A stretch of DNA of 64,000 nucleotides from Sciscionella marina DSM 45152 (GTDB lineage: Bacteria > Actinomycetota > Actinomycetes > Mycobacteriales > Pseudonocardiaceae): contig NZ_KB905383.1 of assembly GCF_000379465.1 (NCBI RefSeq), positions 104,422-168,421 on the forward strand. The letters are read 5' to 3'. The translations under genes and the position numbers were made by a program. This document shows positions 63,670 through 64,000 of the stretch, piece after piece; within the stretch, counting starts at the first letter, position 1, and every line of letters starts with the position of its first letter. The notes under the pieces were generated by a model, which had not been told where the DNA came from, did no database searches, and saw only the letters and a program-made list of their open reading frames with translations.

Positions 63670-64000
63670 TAGATGGTTGATTCCGTGAAGGTTGTGTGAG
63701 GCAGGTTGGTGTTACTGGGAGGGAGGAGGGTGTTCATGATCAATGTGTGACGAAAGAACTGAACACCCTCCTGACAGCACTGTACGTGCTGGTTGATGAC
63801 CATGTGGTTCCTGCTCGTAGGGGGCGTGGTCGACGACCGTTGCTCTCGGATGCTGAGCTGATCACGCTGGCGGTGGCGCAGGTGTTGCAGGGGTATCACT
63901 GCGAACGTCGCTGGCTGCGGCACTTGCACAACAGCGCGCAGTGGCGGCGCATGTTTCCCTACCTACCGGGCCAGTCTGGTTATCACAAGCGACTCAAGAT
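63670..64000 (+). mobile_element. IS982-family insertion sequence, left part (continues beyond window)
   Basis: The element carries an IS982-type transposase gene from 63747. Its left end must lie between the response-regulator start (63665) and that gene; the exact border and target duplication cannot be set because the right end is outside the window. It is inserted within about 80 bp of the response-regulator start codon. Confidence 0.75.
63747..64000 (+). CDS. IS982-family transposase, N-terminal part
   Basis: The frame is open from GTG 63747 to the window end (84 complete codons). VTKELNTLLTALYVLVDDHV, then RPLLSDAELITLAVAQVLQG, then MFPYLPGQSGYHKRLK are the conserved N-terminal segments of IS982 transposases, before the DDE residues. 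A GGAGGAGGG site serves a 4-codon frame (ATG 63736) whose TGA overlaps the GTG (GTGTGA), so transposase translation may be coupled to that mini-ORF. Confidence 0.85.
   Translation, partial: MTKELNTLLTALYVLVDDHVVPARRGRGRRPLLSDAELITLAVAQVLQGYHCERRWLRHLHNSAQWRRMFPYLPGQSGYHKRLK

Overview
The window is GC-rich chromosomal DNA with many GTG starts, frequent ATGA/GTGA gene overlaps and an actinobacterial gene set (DUF6474, TM0106-type RecB-like nuclease, FurA-catalase pair, aspartokinase-ASD pair, two-Cys exported proteins). The block amidase, YbaB, RecR ... Asd, aspartokinase ... LeuA has the same gene content as the mycobacterial Rv3717-Rv3708 region. Together this points to the Mycobacteriales/Pseudonocardiales, most likely a Pseudonocardiaceae-type organism. 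The genus cannot be fixed from the sequence alone.

Layout. 1-9.9 kb: the end of a LacI regulator, a RecB-like nuclease, a coupled pair of CitE-family lyases, an SDR, an AlkB-like dioxygenase and an XRE-TPR regulator. 10.2-16.3 kb: a tightly coupled osmolyte-uptake operon holding a complete OpuC/ProU-type ABC importer, with a BCCT carrier placed inside it and two tandem copies of the binding-protein gene. 16.3-24 kb: a 58-residue ORF, a decayed gamma-glutamyltransferase, UDP-sugar dehydrogenase, aldo/keto reductase, a PPOX flavoprotein, an orphan LytS-type kinase and an Fpg/Nei glycosylase. 24-31 kb: a membrane-anchored sigma/anti-sigma fusion, tRNA-Gly(GCC), an S9 peptidase with a cell-wall amidase, and ybaB-recR with a uridine-kinase-like gene. 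31.5-37.2 kb: a five-gene dpp-type peptide importer. 37-46 kb: aspartate-family and leucine biosynthesis (asd, ask with an in-frame beta-subunit start, leuA with a candidate leader peptide). 46-60 kb: DedA membrane proteins, methyltransferase, MFS pumps, furA-katA, two small exported paralogues, three regulator/target sets with visible operators, ribokinase and trmB. 60-64 kb: a TetR-controlled ABC exporter, an orphan NarL-type response regulator and the start of an IS982-family element that runs off the window.

The most unusual signal is a dispersed palindrome (repeat A). Eight copies are present, with arms up to 25 bp and a 2-nt AG/CT centre. They lie almost only at gene 3' ends, and in four cases the conserved flank begins at the neighbouring gene's TGA stop codon. 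A second repeat (repeat B, about 33 bp) sits directly beside two of these copies and also occurs alone. Other points of interest are the ~300-nt leader with two hairpins and a T5 tract before a small exported protein, the Leu-rich leader before leuA, and the tandem binding-protein genes with near-identical DNA blocks.
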